Of a stretch of 64,000 nucleotides of DNA, positions 12,342 through 22,629 are shown one piece after another. Source of the stretch: Gamarada debralockiae (lineage: Eukaryota > Ascomycota > Leotiomycetes > Helotiales > Hyphodiscaceae); NCBI GenBank assembly GCA_002803225.1, contig NXFV01001493.1, forward strand, positions 62,001-126,000. Reading direction: 5' to 3'. The notes below the pieces were generated by a model that searched no databases, was not told the origin of the DNA, and was given only the letters and a program-made list of their open reading frames with translations. Both the position numbers and the translations under genes were made by a program. Position 1 is the stretch's first letter. Each line of letters starts with the position of its first letter.

Positions 12342-15300
12342 TCATGTCTGCCTAGGAACCGCTCCATACCCGTAGTCCATATTTCCACCTCTTGGTGGGG
12401 ACCGGGCTAGATCGTAGTCATGCTCAATGGTGATACCTCTCGTTGTAGGAGAAGTCGGATCATATGCGTGCCCAGCACTTCCCCATCCAGGTTGTAACAT
12501 GGCCGCCCCGAACGTGAGCCTTCGCTCTTCTCCCATCATCACTGGCTCCTCATGCACCGGTTGTGATTGGTACTGTTGATGGCCATTATGGTACTGATGC
12601 TGTTGATAATTGTGCTGGGCAGGCGACATGTTGGTTGCTGTTGAACTGCCCACTGGTCTCCTCCGTGGGACCGCACGAGGGTCTAGTGGAGCTCTTCCCA
12701 TTCCAGATCTCTGATCATAACTCCTAACTGAAGGTATTGGAGCTTTTGGGCTGGGCGTCCTACTTCCCTCTGCCTGCATATCCGTCCTCACTCCGAGTCC
12801 TGTTCCCTCTCGTGGAGAATAGTATCCAGAATCTCGAGTTGGATCGAAGCCTCGCATACCATCCGCCTGCGGTTGTTGAGACATTTGGGATTGGGTAACG
12901 GTGTTCATTGGGAGCATGGCCCCTCCATTGTCAGTCTCGTTCGTGGTCACTCGATCGACAACAATGGCACTACTGAGTCGATCGAGTCGTATTTGGAGTT
13001 GTTCCCAAGAGCCGAGTTTCACATACCATTCGAAATTGTCGCCCCAACGGAGTAGTTTCAAGACGAACCAAAAGATGAGAAGTACTACAGGCTATCGGCA
13101 TGTTCTGTCAGTTTCGTTGCTTATGATGAATTGAATGATCAGCAACACTTACGCCAACATATGCAGACCATATATCTATATCCTTCTCGCCTCCGTTCCA
13201 CCAAGATGAAGTTGCAAACACAAATACAGTCAAGATACAAAATATAAGACCGAAGTAAGCGGGGCTAGATCGCCGGGGAGTAAGTAATTTACTAATCAAG
13301 AACGTCTCAAAAGCAAATGGAGTAATTGGAGTTGGGTAGGGAAATATCAGGAGTATATAGAGCACATGGCAGGAGAAATGAGTGAGAGCAGGGAGGGGGA
13401 AAACAAGAGCAGATGTTCCTTACATGGGCTGCAGCCAACCCAGAGTGGTCGAAAATGGAATGTGGGTATTATTCACAGACCAATGATTGTATTCTGGGTA
13501 GTCGTCGATAAGTTGACGGGCTTTACGGAACCTTCGTAACCTGGGTGTTCTGTTAGTAAGCCCCACGAGATGAGAAAGGGGGGTTCACTGACCACATTCG
13601 GTACCGTATGAAGGCTAGGCATTGAGCACCCCAAACCAACACAACAGCGACTGTTGAAACGCCACTCATAATCTCCTGTAAATCTAGATCAGAGGTCCCT
13701 TTGTTCAAATGCAGAAAAGGAACCCAGCAAAATGCCGCCGCAGAGAGGAAGAGTGCCGCAGCAGGCACTTTTCTGTGAGGTGTCGTCGTACTCAACCTGT
13801 AAAGATTCGGAGTCAGCAATTGCTGTAGATAGGTAGAAGAATAGAGCCAAGCGAGGCCCATGAATTTCAAAGTCCCACGATACCCTTTATAGGGTCAGGT
13901 CAGGCGCGAAGCTCATAAATCGGGCCAGAATCCAGAAGAAGTTGTCCCGAAATACTTACTTGGCAATCCACCACCAGTATTTATCATCGGGGTCGATCTC
14001 TCGAGTGAGTCCAAATAATGTTCTCGACGAGACGTAAAGTGCTGTGTTTGCGGCACTCAGCACAGCCATAATCAAACATCCATTGATGAATCCAGGTAGA
14101 GTGGGTATGCTGGCATTGAGAACAGCAATGACAAGAACCGAGCTGCTTTGCGTCGTGTTTGAAGCCGGTGCAAATGCTGTTGTCCCATGAGCTACTCGGC
14201 CAGACAGAGTAGGCAGCGAAGGGTCATTCCATGCCACGTTCAGATAGAATCCGAGAGCGCTTAGGAAGTATATGGCAGCAGTGAGCCAAGCGATGAGTTT
14301 TGCAGGATATTTGAGGGATTTTCGGGGGTCCTTGGCTTCGAGAGCTGTGACAGCAACGATCTCAACGCCGATGTATCCGAATGCCACGATGGGAATCGTC
14401 ACACTGAGGTAACAGTCAGCTACTTCTAGATAGAATAGATTCCATCAATGTTGAACTGACAGAACGGCTATGGCATGGTTTGAGGCCACCGCAGGATTGT
14501 TTTGGAAACTATCATTGATGTCTTCGAAAGAAAATCATTAGACACTTTGGAAGTATGCTAGGAGAGAGCCACTCTTACAAGTCGATTGAACCTCTAGAAC
14601 ACAGGGGAGTTAGTAATTTTCTATTCAAGAATGTCTCAAGAGCAAACCGGGTGATTTTCGCTGCATAAGGAAAGAGCGGGAATTAATGAAGTACATGAGA
14701 ATAAACACAAGTAAGAGCGGGGTGTATAAAGACAAAGAAACGATGTTCCTTACTACCGGTCGGAGTGTTTGCATGCGTGTCTACATTCAAACAGTTAGCT
14801 GTTACATCGAACAGGAATGAAAAAGTAGTCCCACTTTGATTGTTGATGACTGTGAAATCTCGGAGTCAGCAATCGCTCAATAGAGCTGAAAAGTTAGAAT
14901 GAGGCCGGTTTAACGAGATTGAAGGCTCCAAAGATGCCTCTCATAGTGTCGGAGTCGGGAGTAGAATACACTAATCCGACTAGAATGTGGAAAAAATGGC
15001 TCTGAAGTTACTCACTTAACATTGTTAGAAAGGAGCCAACGACGAGTGTGAGTTTGAGCAAGCCCATTATGGCTTCAACATTTCCGTACCACTATAGCCC
15101 GTTAGATGAAGCCATCCACTACCTTGAGAGATCTTTTGGCTTACCAACACTCCCAAGCAATTGATGGACAGTAAGAGCAGAGGCGCGCCGCCAATGAATA
15201 TGAAGTCTTGGAGAATAGGAGACCAGTCCCAGTAGCTTGCCTGCAGAACATCGGGGAGTCAGCATATTACTTCATCGGGAAGGACTTTGAAGTAAAAACT

Positions 15301-16001
15301 CATGAAACAGTCCCGAATAGGAATAAAATAACTCCCCGATGACTTACCAGGTTCGCGGCCGCAATAATCAAACTTGCAAAACTGATTGCATAGGCGTACC
15401 TGAGGTTCAGTGAGCCTCTCATCCTGACCGTTGGGTGAACCAGACAAACCAATAAGCAAGTCCCACTACAATCGCAAGGTCCTTATCCACAAATGCCTTC
15501 ACGAACTCGACCATAGCGTTTGCAATCGGCCAGTGGCCTATCATCTCAGCAATGCCTTCCATTATACATATCACGCCTATTCCCACAACTATATACGATA
15601 TCAAAGCTCCGGCAGGCCCTGCAATACCGAGAATTTCGCCACTGTTGTCGAAAAGCCCCATACCAATTGTCCCCGATATGACAATCAACTGCGATATGTT
15701 CCTCAGTCTTGTGTTTGGGACAGACTTCGAGCTCGCGAAAACTCACGAATATATGGATTGAGTGTAAGTCTCTCCTATTGGCAAAGAATTCTATTAGATT
15801 CAAGTCTCACATACTAGGTAAGCCTAGGCATACTTACTTTACGAGACGGTGAGCAGCGCCAGCAGGTAGCATTCCAGCATTATTCGCCAGTTCATGCGAT
15901 GACCGACTGCAGGGTGGCTCCGGCGTCGCATTGAAAGTTCCATTACTGAAAATGTTGAATGAGTTCCCTTCATCGTGAGCAGACTTTCTATGCTCCATCA
16001 T
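12342..16001 (-). CDS. Amino-acid permease with at least nine introns
   Basis: This is a minus-strand gene for an amino-acid/polyamine/organocation-type permease of the plasma membrane. The N-terminal cytosolic part (start 16001, MMEHRKSAHDEGN) leads into TM1 with ISGTIGMGLF and GPAGALISY. Later come WYAYAISFASLI, a central helix with FGYIGVEIVAVTA followed by EAKDPRKSLKYP, then SSRTLFGLTRE, the helix ending in FIRYRMW and the closing helices. The cytosolic tail is long and Pro/Gln/His-rich, ending in YGYGAVPRQT; such an extension is unusual in simple permeases. Five introns are repeated elements: 13265-13423, 13797-13959, 14594-14753, 14850-15015 and 15241-15347. One exon (14579-14593) is only 15 nt. 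The first junction (near 15700-15745) needs a non-preferred donor, so the model there is uncertain. Substrate specificity cannot be read from the sequence. Confidence 0.8.
13265..13423 (-). mobile_element. Introner-like intron, family A copy 1
   Basis: This 159-nt intron of the permease gene starts GTAAGGAACATC on the sense strand and ends in TACTCCCCGGCGATCTAG. It aligns along its length with the introns at 14594-14753 and 21907-22067. Shared blocks on the plus strand include an AGTAATTT-like end, GTCTCAA.AGCAAA, GAGTATAT.GAG and TGTTCCTTAC. Intron status is supported by the permease frame resuming on both sides (QPI-PAYFG). Confidence 0.8.
13797..13959 (-). mobile_element. Introner-like intron, family C copy 1
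   Basis: This 163-nt intron sits between the codons for IAK and LSTTTPHR of the permease. The sense strand starts GTAAGTATTTCGGGAC and ends ATTGCTGACTCCGAATC then TTTACAG. It aligns with the intron at 14850-15015, most clearly in the last 26 bases and in an internal CCCGATTTATG/TCGGATTAGTG block. Confidence 0.7.
14594..14753 (-). mobile_element. Introner-like intron, family A copy 2
   Basis: This 160-nt intron begins GTAAGGAACATCG and ends AACTCCCCTGTGTTCTAG on the sense strand. The true donor may lie 3 nt upstream (GTAGTAAGG). It is separated from the next intron by a 15-nt exon. Similarity to copies 1 and 3 extends through the whole intron and stops at both splice sites. Confidence 0.75.
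14850..15015 (-). mobile_element. Introner-like intron, family C copy 2
   Basis: This 166-nt permease intron starts GTGAGTAACTTC and ends GATTGCTGACTCCGAG then ATTTCACAG. It aligns with family C copy 1 at 13797-13959. Flanking exons read SFLTML on one side and INNQ on the other. Confidence 0.7.
15241..15347 (-). mobile_element. Introner-like intron, family B copy 1, hairpin ends
   Basis: This 107-nt intron lies between AAANL and ASYWDW of the permease. Just inside the splice sites it carries a perfect 11-base inverted repeat: CATCGGGGAGT after GTAAGT, and ACTCCCCGATG before TTCTGCAG. It aligns with the intron at 19612-19738 in another gene, sharing the ends and the inner TGTTTCA and GGAAGT-like blocks. 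Confidence 0.75.
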
Positions 16002-16447
16002 GACATAGTACAGAATGGAAATATCAGACGAAGGTGTCACTGCTAGCCTTACGTTTATGAGTTGCAAGAAACAGAAGTCCGTTGACCGGGGTAGAACAGG
16101 TGCAGTAAAGATATCTGTGGTGTTTGACAGCTGTATCCTACCAATCAAATGACAGCGGCCTGCAGCTGATGCAGCAGCCACGACTGCATTCAGATACAAC
16201 ACCATGCACTCCATTTATTGACACCGGGCACGCCTCGTTAATAGCCGGAAACTCCTAGCAGACTCGTGGGGTGGATCAGAGCCTCATTGTTTGGTTGTTG
16301 GTTGCTGGTCGCATCCCAAATATAAAACCACATGCTCTTGAAGTGTCTTGGTTTGAACACCCTTTCATCCCACCATCTACCACAGCACGATACCGAGTTG
16401 ACCGCAAGACATGGCCTTCTATACCTCATAGAAGACCGGTTCCAACC

Positions 16448-16814
16448 ATGCCGGACGTCGACAACGTCATTGAGCCAATATTGGCTTCATACATTGATCC
16501 AAAGAAGCTGCAGAGGCTTTTAGAAAAGATTTTCGGGCAGGAGATTGTGGTTTATGTGAGTGGACAGCAACTTGCAGCACTCGAGCGCAAGGCAAACCGG
16601 CTGTGAATTGTGGCTGACAATCCATGTCGTAGTCGAAAAATGGGAGGTTCACGTTCACTGCACCCAGAGAACTCACGGAGGTCAGTCTGCCCGACTTACG
16701 CAGATAACAGGAAAAGTACTGATTTGATTCTAGGAAGAACTCGAGTTAAGGCGTCCTCGAAGTCATATAATCCTACTTTGTTTTGCTGACCTTTTGCCTC
16801 TGTTAGATCGGTGA
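16448..16814 (+). CDS. Small hypothetical protein
   Basis: There are three exons (16448-16555, 16633-16680, 16734-16814) with GT-AG introns of 77 and 53 nt, giving 78 residues beginning MPDVDNVIEPILASYIDPKK. An in-frame ATG at 16271 would add 59 residues. The predicted protein has a helical charged N-terminal half and a short hydrophobic C-terminus (HIILLCFADLLPLL). It lies head to head with the permease, about 450 bases apart. No family is recognised. Support is the clean splice phase across three exons. Confidence 0.45.
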
Positions 16815-17076
16815 CCGAAGACGTTCAAGTTATCAACTAAGTCGTGGGTGTATAGAACATGGGGAGATAAGAGTTGCAAGAAGGATTGTGGTCGGGTAGG
16901 ACGGTGGAGGCTGTGTCAGCAAACTCGCGACAGCGGTCGAAGAGGAAGGAACAAATATTTGCCATACATATCTTAGTAAATTGGTTGATCGTCAACCTCA
17001 AACAAAAATCATATAGGTACCGTGCACGCTGCATAGGTAGGCTGAGTGAAATGGCGGTCGCTGAAATTCCATCAGT

Positions 17077-18600
17077 TTGGGTGAGGGTTCGATTGTGGGG
17101 CGGAGTCTGTCGAGTTTGTCCAATCATTGTCAAGTGACACAAAGGCGTTTTCGACTTTCTCGAGGCTCTCCAACATCGCCATCATCACCGTTGACTGCGG
17201 ATCCTCAAGTGTCGCGTATTCAGAGCTACATTAGAAGGTGTAGAATAAGAAGGAGAACGTTCGCGCTAATGTCATTAGCAGTAAACATTTATACATACCT
17301 CGATTGCCCTCTAGATCCAGACGAAAAGCTTCATTTAGAAGACGGAATGGAGGAGCCAGTGGAGAACCTATGGATTGAGTATGTTCGCCGTAGCAATCCT
17401 ATGAAGGTCAATGCCGAAGGGCTATCGAGGCGATTAAAAGAGCTTAGTCCGAAGCTATTCTGTCAGCCAGAAAAGATGCAGTTTGATATCTTGGACGTTG
17501 CGAGTAAGTTTGCTTTGCAAGGTTTGCCAACGCGAGCTGACATTCGTGCCTCCTATCCAGAAGCTACAGAGCCCAGTGACTCCAGAATTCGATCCAGCAC
17601 AGTGCATTCATTTGAGCAACTTGATGATTTCCTTTCTCAAAATGCCACCCCAGAGACTAGGTTCATGTGAGACCGCCCCGCCTTGGGAAATGGCCCATAC
17701 TAATATTTATTAGATCAATATGTGCTCCGAACTCTATCAAACCACTCAAGATTACCCACAAAGCGACGAGTAAAATCCTCACTCACATAACGTTGACCCC
17801 CAATTCCTAGATCTTCTCATGTCGTTTGCTACGGGTAGCAAAGAATCAGAAGTTGGCCCAGGGAGAATTGCTATGAAGCATCAATCCAATGGTACATACG
17901 GTTCGTCTTCTGCATCCGGGGCCATAAAGCGTTGGCTAAATTCAAAAATAGAAATGCAATATCGTCTGAGTTATGTGGAGGAAGTTCCGGGAGGGTTCGC
18001 GACTCGTCAGACAGGAGTTTTCCACCGTTTCGTTCCCAGTGGGCCCGGAAACCTCTGGATCTTCCTCAATCCTCGACCTAAGTCAACGCTCCAGACACGT
18101 CTTGAAAACGTCGTTCGAAAGCCCGACACAGGCAGAACCTCCCATCAAGAGTGGGTGCTGAAAGGAGTGAACTGGAACTGACTCCTGTGTACAAGCCTGG
18201 TGTGGCATTGAATCTCAAGAGCCAAGCCACTGCGGTGAAAATCAATCGCAATATTTGGAGCTTGACCAAAGACAGTGTCGACGACAACGCAACAGTCAGA
18301 CTACTGACAATAGTCACCCTGAGTAAGCTTCGTCGCGGTAAGTACCCGCTAGTGTGCTATTCCTCTCACGAGATGATGTGCTGATCACCGATCCCACAGT
18401 CCATCCTAGGCATGAATCTGTTCGCGTTCTCATCTGCAGAAAGCTCGACTTTTTCAAGTTTCGAAGCAATCTTGGGTCTTCACCGTATTGACGCTACCGT
18501 TGACCCTCATAACGGTTGGATCATGAGCAATCATGGCTCGCAAGCGCAGAAAGTAGAGAATAAAGGAGAGGGAGGAGCAGATATTGGCTGGTGGTGGTAA
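17077..18600 (+). pseudogene. Fungal CorA-like Mg2+ transporter relic
   Basis: Pieces of the large fungal CorA-like family occur in order. The N-terminal part runs to 17670, ending in PETRF. After a probable 47-nt intron comes ISICAPNSIKPLKITHKA, then a one-base frameshift within codons for TPN-FLDLL (near 17808). RQTGVFHRF and GNLWIFLNP follow. Next, the long central part of the CorA domain is missing, and VDDNATVRLLTIVTL and LGMNLFAFSS (the first membrane region) remain, joined by a GT-AG intron (about 18321-18400). The second membrane helix is lost. Intact members of this family carry a long soluble domain followed by two C-terminal helices. The frameshift plus the deletion make it non-functional as a channel. 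Confidence 0.7.
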
Positions 18601-18621
18601 GAGGAGGTCTGAATTCGAAGA

Positions 18622-21600
18622 CTATTTTGGTAGTTTAACCTCTTTAACCTCAAACTTCCCATTGCAATGAGCAATCAGCACCCGGACATGGGTAGCTGGA
18701 CTGTGAGCTGCCTCAACAACAACATCGCATGAATCTGGCTTCTCCAGATGATAGTCTAAATTCTCCTCTTCGGATAGATCCCCAAGAGTTCTATAATCGC
18801 CTGCCCTCTCGATGAGACCAACTGAAACTTTCGAGATCCAACGAAATTTTTTCTTGGAAGAGCGAATGAAAATAACAGCGTTTTCGTCGGGAGTTACTAC
18901 TACAGCCTGAAGTCCTTTCAGATGAGGATTGTTCGGGGGTTTTCCAGTGCTCGGTTTGAAAGGTTGAATCAGGGAGATGATGTTGTACTCTTTCCACAAA
19001 ATACAAATGGGCGACTTGGGAAAGTGTACAATTCGTTTGACGGCCTGGGTAGAATTATCGCTGGCGGGCTGAATGAGGGTTAATAACATATATGAAGGTT
19101 GTTGGGGCCCCACTCACTATCTGATGATCTATAATGCCTGTATTACTAGGATTCGAAACATCCCAGACCCTGACTCTATGGAGGTTGCTAGGTAAAGAAA
19201 ACCAGGCAAACGCTAGAGATCCAGTTGTACTGAACCAAACTTGTTGCAACTTTCCTGTTTGCTTGCCGACAGTCATCAACTCTTGTTTGGCATCGATACT
19301 GCTCTCGCTCGTAAGCTTGTAGGACTGTTAAAAATGGAGAATAATTTTACCATGATTGGTATAACCACACATTCTTCGCGCCACCTAGTAGCACCCCGCC
19401 ATCCTTAGAGACGGCGAATTTCTCAAAATTCGGAAGGTCCTCGTTGAAAAATAGCAACTCTTTCTCAAGTTCTCGATTGATGGTAGCAAGCTTGTAGACA
19501 TGAAATGGCTGATTGTGTTAGTATCAAGTCTCGGGTGGAGGAAGATCACGTACCTGGGTATTTGTGGAGCTGCAATGGCCACGCAGAGCAAGAAAATCGC
19601 CAGCCATGCATCTACGATCATCGGGAAGTCAGTATATTACTTCATTGGGAAGAATTTGGAGTAGATGCCCCCGAGACATGATTCAAGAGTTTGAACTCCT
19701 GAAACAGTCAGGAAAAGAAACACTCCCCGATTACTTACCCTTTTTCCCATTTACAACTTCTCGGAGCGTCTATCGTTTTTCTGCTGTATGGGCTGTATAA
19801 AGTAGACACAACAGCACTACTGGATGCAATGAAGGCAATTTTGGCCCGTGTTGACGACACTAGAGTCATGAATGTGTCTTTTGGTGTTTGAAAAGGTATT
19901 GTTTCGCCCCTATCATTTGTAGGGCCTGCCCCAACAGGAGGAATGGAAGATTGAATCGAGCTCTGTCTGGAACGATCTTGATGGAATATGAGTCCGGCGT
20001 TCGATGGAAATTCGAAAGCTTCTAATCCGGGCTGTGAATCTGCATATTGTGCCTCGATGGGAGGCCGTCTATAGTTGGCTGGCCAGAGTTCGGAGGACGC
20101 AGAAGTAGATGGCGATGCTGGGTGCTCGAAGCGTTCGTGAACTGGAGGTGGATACATGCGCGACGGTTCGCCATATGACTGCCTGTCCGCATCAACATGA
20201 CAGTAGACACTTGGCATAGTCTGTTGCTCAAGACGTTCCCAGTTATTTGGTGGCAGGTATGTCTCTGGAGATGAGATCTGTGCCCATCTATCCACCATTG
20301 CTGTCCGGCTAGAAGGGGACAATTCCTTGAAGCTGTCACTATCACGACCTTGATGCCAATAGTTCGACTCAACTGGAGCCTGGCGGTAGCTCAGAGGAGA
20401 TGAAAAGCTGCCAGAATATACGTTCACGACGGGCGATCGTGACGAAGAGGGTCCCGAGTCTGGAGTCGAAGTACTGCGAGTGGCTGCTGGAAATTGGCTG
20501 TACTTTTCCGGTGGTGGTGTAAGAGGTCGCTGTGGAGAAAGTAGAGGATTCTCAACGATACGGGGCATTGGCGTTCCCTGTGCTAAGTTTGACGACTTAG
20601 CAAAATTGTTCTGCTGTTGAGGAAATTGATCTATTGGATTCTCAGAAGGTTGATTCAGATCAGAAGATGATGAGGGAATAACTCGAATTTGCGGTGGGCC
20701 GTTGGCTGGGGCTTGGTGTCGGTTAGAATTGATGGGTGGACGTGATTGGTGAGAAGTAAATGACGAAACAGATTTCACATCGCTGTAGTATTGCTCAGCG
20801 CCATTGGCTATCCTCAATAATTCCTTCTGGAGTTGGTGTGCTTTGGGTCGCTCGTGTGGGGCCATTTTCAAAGCCTCCAAGATAAGATTCTTGCATTTAT
20901 TGGCACATTCAGTGTCTTTGTAAGAAAGGTCTCTGGGAAGGGAACTTTCTAGCCACCTCACGACTTGCGGGTGAAGATGCTGGCCACGGGGGCTTTCCTG
21001 GTAGAAGTGATCGTTGGTAGAGCCATCCTCAAAAGAAGCGCGCTTGTCATCCAACTCGCTGAGCAGCTTAATTCCTCCGACGCCTCTTACTAGTATCTGG
21101 AAGAGTATACAGCCGAAGGACCATATGTCACTTTCAGGGCCCACTTGATCCCCAATTGCTACTTCTGGGGCTGAATAAGCTCCGCCAGGTCGATTGGCGC
21201 TCACTCTGATACTGCCGGTGATGCGAGCCAGATAGTCGGCGGGGCTGGGAACTCTCAACATGGCGGGACTCTTCTTCCGAGCTCGCTCTTCTCGCTCCAC
21301 CATCGACGAGATTCCAAAATCGGATATTTTCCACCATCCAACGTGTGAAGCTTGCTGGCCGAGATAGACCAGAATATTGTCGAGCTTTATGTCCATATGA
21401 CAACAAACGACAATCTTCTCCTCTATCCGCAACCCTCCGTGCAGCCATTGAATGGCATCGGCCAGGTTCGATGCTTCGTTGACAAGATCGACCACTCCAT
21501 GACAGTTCGGTTCGAATTCCTTGCTATATAAGAAACCCTTCAAGTCGGTATTCGCGAGTGGCAGAAGGATGTTGAACTCATTGGATGATCCGAGATCATC

Positions 21601-22629
21601 CTTGTCTCCAATAGTGATGGCAGCTAAATACTTTACAATCCTTTCGTGGTTTGAAAGACAAGAATTGAGTTTCATCAGATTATGGGCCTCCTTCCGAAAG
21701 TCGCCCCGTGCTCGGAATCGCTTTCTCGCCACAGTAATTTCGTCCTATAGAAGTGTGAGCACAATTTAAGAAGTGGGTGGGTAAGTATCATACGCTGATC
21801 AAATCTAACTTGTACTCAGATTTGGGCATGAATTGATGGCAGGCGACGACTTCTTTGGTAACGACGCCAAAGCCGCCGGCACCAATATTGGAGCTTTTAG
21901 ACTTGACTAGATCACGGGGAAGTCAGTAATATCCTAATCAAGGATGCCTCAGAAGCAAACGCAGCGATTTTTCGCTGTTTTGGAAAAGAGCGAGAGTAAT
22001 TGGAGTATATGAGAGTAAACAGGAGTGAGAGGGGTTAGTGAGAAATCCAAAAATCGATTTTCCTTACCAAAAGGCAAGGGCCGCGCACGAGGATAGATCT
22101 TGCTGTCTCCCTCCTCCACCACGATGGGGATATAGGTGTATTGAACATTCAGAAAGTCTGAAGCAAAAGACATCCCTAAGAAAGAATCGTCTTCCAGAGC
22201 TGAGAGAGCAAAAGGCAATGAAGAGTCCTCACGGAGACGCCTTCTCCCTCCTTCCAAAAATACGTCCGCGAATCTTGACCAGTCATCCCATCGAATAGCG
22301 ACTAGGATTGATAACACCTTGATAAGGTTCTTGCGAATGTACTGAGCAGAATCTGTGTCGGAGTCTATGTCCAGTATGTCCAAAAATCTCTTTAAGCAAT
22401 CCAATGTCCATATTTCCTCGAGAGTCCTCAACGAGATGAACTTCTCACTGGGGTATTCGCGATTGTGTGTGCGCGATTCGAGCTTATCCCGTATTTCGTT
22501 CTCGCGAAGAAACCGTACAGCGTCTGCAGTACTACTCGACCGGCGTGGTCCTTGATGGTAGGAGACACTTCGAGGTTCCCCCCTCACTGGCTGTTTCCCC
22601 TTGTTCTTCTTCTTCCTCTCCCGGTCCAT
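18622..22629 (-). CDS. Protein kinase with Pro/Ser-rich linker and C-terminal WD40-like region
   Basis: The start is at 22629 (MDRERKKKNKGKQPVRG). Exons run 22629-22068, 21906-21794, 21744-19739, 19611-19554, 19508 to about 19351, then at least two more to 18622. The first ~190 residues form a helical N-terminal domain I do not recognise. The kinase domain follows: glycine loop GAGGFGVV, VARK, catalytic HMDIKLDN (HMD in place of HRD), SDFGIS, SAPEV and SDIWSFGCILFQIL. A disordered Pro/Ser/Gln-rich linker of some 250 residues follows. The C-terminal region contains CMAGDFLALRGH, SKDGGVLLGGAKN and VRVWDVSNPSNTG, suggesting WD40-type beta repeats. The junction near 19350 is unsure. Two introns (19612-19738 and 21907-22067) are introner-like. 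A regulatory Ser/Thr kinase is likely; the HMD change still leaves the catalytic Asp. Confidence 0.75.
19612..19738 (-). mobile_element. Introner-like intron, family B copy 2
   Basis: This 127-nt intron of the kinase gene starts GTAAGTAATCGGGGAGTG and ends TGACTTCCCGATG then ATCGTAG on the sense strand. The ends form an imperfect inverted repeat like that of copy 1 at 15241-15347. It is longer than copy 1 by about 20 bases in the middle. Confidence 0.75.
21907..22067 (-). mobile_element. Introner-like intron, family A copy 3
   Basis: This 161-nt intron of the kinase gene lies just upstream of the codons for the glycine loop. The sense strand starts GTAAGGAAAATCG and ends ATTACTGACTTCCCCGTG then ATCTAG. 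It aligns along its length with the two family A copies in the permease gene, which is about 5 kb away or more and unrelated. Confidence 0.8.
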
